NCBI GenBank assembly: GCA_054601695.1 | Contig: BAAHQB010000206.1 | Coordinates: 288,189 to 352,188, forward strand | DNA length: 64,000 nt | Reading direction: 5' to 3' | DNA from: Amorphochlora amoebiformis | Lineage: Eukaryota; Cercozoa; Chlorarachniophyceae | Part shown: positions 55,352 to 64,000 of the stretch, in pieces | Layout: each line of letters starts with the position of its first letter | Numbering within the stretch: the first letter of the stretch is position 1 | Notes under the pieces: generated by a model | Databases searched by the model: none | Told to the model about the DNA's origin: nothing | The model's input: only the letters and a program-made list of their open reading frames with translations | Position numbers and translations under genes: made by a program

Positions 55352-55419
55352 GGTATATATCTGTATATATATACCAAATGTATAAGCCATGGAAAGGCCC
55401 ATTTGTGTGATTTTGGCAT
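47705..55419 (-). CDS. Small multi-pass membrane protein, unidentified
   Basis: Proposed exons: 55375-55419 (ATG), 54568-54646, 53594-53630, 52142-52254, 51539-51589, 51226-51274, 49516-49599, 48115-48202 and 47705-47798 (TAA). Phases agree for exons 1-4, 5-7 and 8-9; the links 4-5 and 7-8 do not, so an exon or border is wrong there. The product starts [20 protein letters not shown] and has about five hydrophobic helices ([78 protein letters not shown]). The size and N-terminus faintly recall the Frag1/DRAM/Sfk1 group, but I do not assign it. Several exons are preceded or followed by arrays of their own splice junctions. Confidence 0.5.
48186..48975 (-). repeat. Array of copied 3' splice junctions
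   Basis: Seven or so units, on the minus strand TAGGGTTCTTCATCAG|GAGTATTGCTATCA, separated by TA tracts with a GTTTAATATCTA sub-unit. The lowest copy is attached to the full exon 48115-48202; the others lie upstream in the intron and are cut off after about 14 exon bases. Confidence 0.85.
49436..49530 (-). repeat. Copies of a 5' splice junction
   Basis: On the minus strand CTCCTGGTAAAATTCCC recurs immediately downstream of the exon 49516-49599, with a further CTTGATAAAATTCCCTAA variant. Confidence 0.6.
50140..51260. repeat. Eight-fold array of an exon segment with its splice junction
   Basis: About 140-bp units, each with CCTCTGTAGTATCCATAATG...ATCCATCA, a TA tract, CTTGTATGTGAGCACGTAA and ATGTAGATAATAAGATACAA. 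The last unit (51226-51274) continues into unique sequence. On the minus strand each unit is the 3' part of exon [12 protein letters not shown] plus donor GTATATAC. On the plus strand it is acceptor CCTCTGTAG plus exon [11 protein letters not shown] ending DRRD-stop. I prefer minus by phase. Confidence 0.85.
51355..51565. repeat. Three copies of an exon end with its donor
   Basis: AGTATACACTTATGCATACT and AGGCTTGTAAAT occur at 51356, 51429 and 51530. The last is continuous with the exon 51539-51589. Confidence 0.85.
51600..52830. repeat. Two interleaved arrays from one exon
   Basis: GGCGAATATCAACAATCCGA (six copies, 52224-52830) corresponds on the minus strand to an acceptor plus exon start. 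TTATCGTTTCAGGAATC-like units at 52142, 51722 and 51612 correspond to the exon end plus donor. The two halves meet only at 52142-52254, separated by a TA tract. Confidence 0.75.
52866..53545. repeat. CT-rich low-complexity tract
   Basis: 680 bp of CTCTCTC with TTTCTCTCTCTCC and, near 53402-53515, a 14-bp unit GCTCGCTCTCTCTG in eight copies. It lies in an intron of the minus-strand membrane-protein gene. Confidence 0.9.
54290..54620 (-). repeat. Three copies of an exon end with its donor
   Basis: CATGTAGAGTCATTCACCAG through CATAACCGAATACA at 54288, 54417 and 54552. Only the last continues into the whole exon 54568-54646. On the minus strand the extra copies lie downstream and repeat the 5' splice site ACTG|GTGAATGACTC. 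Confidence 0.9.
55166..55225 (-). repeat. Diverged copy of the first exon of the membrane-protein gene
   Basis: On the minus strand CCGAAAAGTGCCAAAACCAC... repeats CCGCAAAATGCCAAAATCAC... of exon 55375-55419 with its GTATATATA donor. The reading frame is broken by an indel and the ATG is lost. Confidence 0.7.
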
Positions 55420-55513
55420 TTTGCGGTAGAGGTCTAGAACGTTGGAATGACAGAAGTATACCTACATATATATATATATGTATGTATGTATGTATATATA
55501 TATATATAATATG

Positions 55514-55545
<32 letters not shown>

Positions 55546-55582
55546 AATAACTACATATAATATATATATATATATATATATT

Positions 55583-55623
<41 letters not shown>

Positions 55624-55667
55624 TATATATATATATATATATAAATATATATATATGAATTCACAGC

Positions 55668-63544
<7,877 letters not shown>

Positions 63545-63687
63545 CTGTATATATATATATAATATATATATATATATATTATATAAATATATATAGAAAT
63601 AATATAAATATTTAATATAAATATAGCATGTGTATATATATATATATAATGTGAATATGTTGATATTATATACATATATTATATTGT

Positions 63688-63733
<46 letters not shown>

Positions 63734-63764
63734 TATGTATATATACATAATATATATATACATA

Positions 63765-63802
<38 letters not shown>

Positions 63803-64000
63803 CATGTATGTCGGAAATTCATGAATTCTAACGTAGTTACGATAGCCATAAATCAAAAACTAATCAATCCGTGTATTATATATATATATATATATACATA
63901 TATAAATTATATATATATATATATACATAAGATACATACTAGTATATTAAACATATATATATATACACATATATATATATATATATTTTATATATATATA
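63545..64000. repeat. TA-rich sequence at the window edge
   Basis: Long TA tracts, a short (AC)n at 63688, and one unique stretch at 63802-63870 in which no splice-consistent frame was found. The missing 5' exons of the minus-strand gene should lie beyond 64000. Confidence 0.6.

Overview
This is a eukaryotic nuclear window. Its genes are cut into many short exons (8 to about 350 nt) with canonical GT...AG introns, and the introns are filled almost entirely with simple repeats: very long (TA)n tracts, (AG)n/(CT)n tracts, and tracts of the TTAGGG/CCCTAA telomere type. The organism cannot be named from the sequence. The proteins (PPIL2, PSME4/PA200, a PTEN/tensin-type phosphatase, a Tudor-chromo-bromo protein and a 7TM-like receptor) fit a free-living or holozoan-grade eukaryote with a full ubiquitin/proteasome and signalling repertoire. 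I rebuilt the genes by hand from exon phase, splice sites and protein family knowledge. Nearly all long open frames in the window are translations of repeats ([24 protein letters not shown]) and are not genes.

Layout. 1-7635 (+): 3' part of a proteasome activator PSME4/Blm10 homologue ending in the C-terminal tail YFA. 8744-23895 (-): complete PPIL2-type U-box/cyclophilin ubiquitin ligase in about 26 exons, including an 8-nt microexon. 24057-24639 (+): small tail-anchored membrane protein, head to head with PPIL2. 25021-25619 (-): 3' end of a charged, coiled-coil-like protein. 26515-27328 (+): two tentative exons. 28200-29010: cluster of interstitial telomere-type repeats. 29258-33996 (+): C-terminal half of a seven-helix receptor-like protein. 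34605-39363 (-): complete PTEN-like phosphatase plus tensin-type C2 protein of about 482 residues. 39599-45760 (+): complete Tudor/chromo/bromo chromatin reader of about 704 residues. 47705-55419 (-): small multi-pass membrane protein. 55668-63544 (-): another membrane protein with a Gly-Pro-Thr (collagen-like) segment, 5' end outside the window.

Two patterns deserve attention. First, where an exon borders a TA-rich intron, the splice junction with a few tens of bases of exon is often copied many times in tandem inside the intron, with only one copy attached to the whole exon. This gives long arrays of apparent decoy 3' or 5' splice sites. Second, three of the four tail-to-tail gene boundaries (7636-8743, 33997-34604, 45761-47704) carry a different kind of DNA: nearly free of TA microsatellites and visibly rich in palindromic tetramers (CTAG, GTAC, ACGT, GATC). 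Head-to-head boundaries are only 161 and 235 bp.

Functionally, PSME4 and PPIL2 both belong to the proteasome/ubiquitin system and lie tail to tail. The other genes show no obvious common pathway, as expected for a eukaryotic chromosome.
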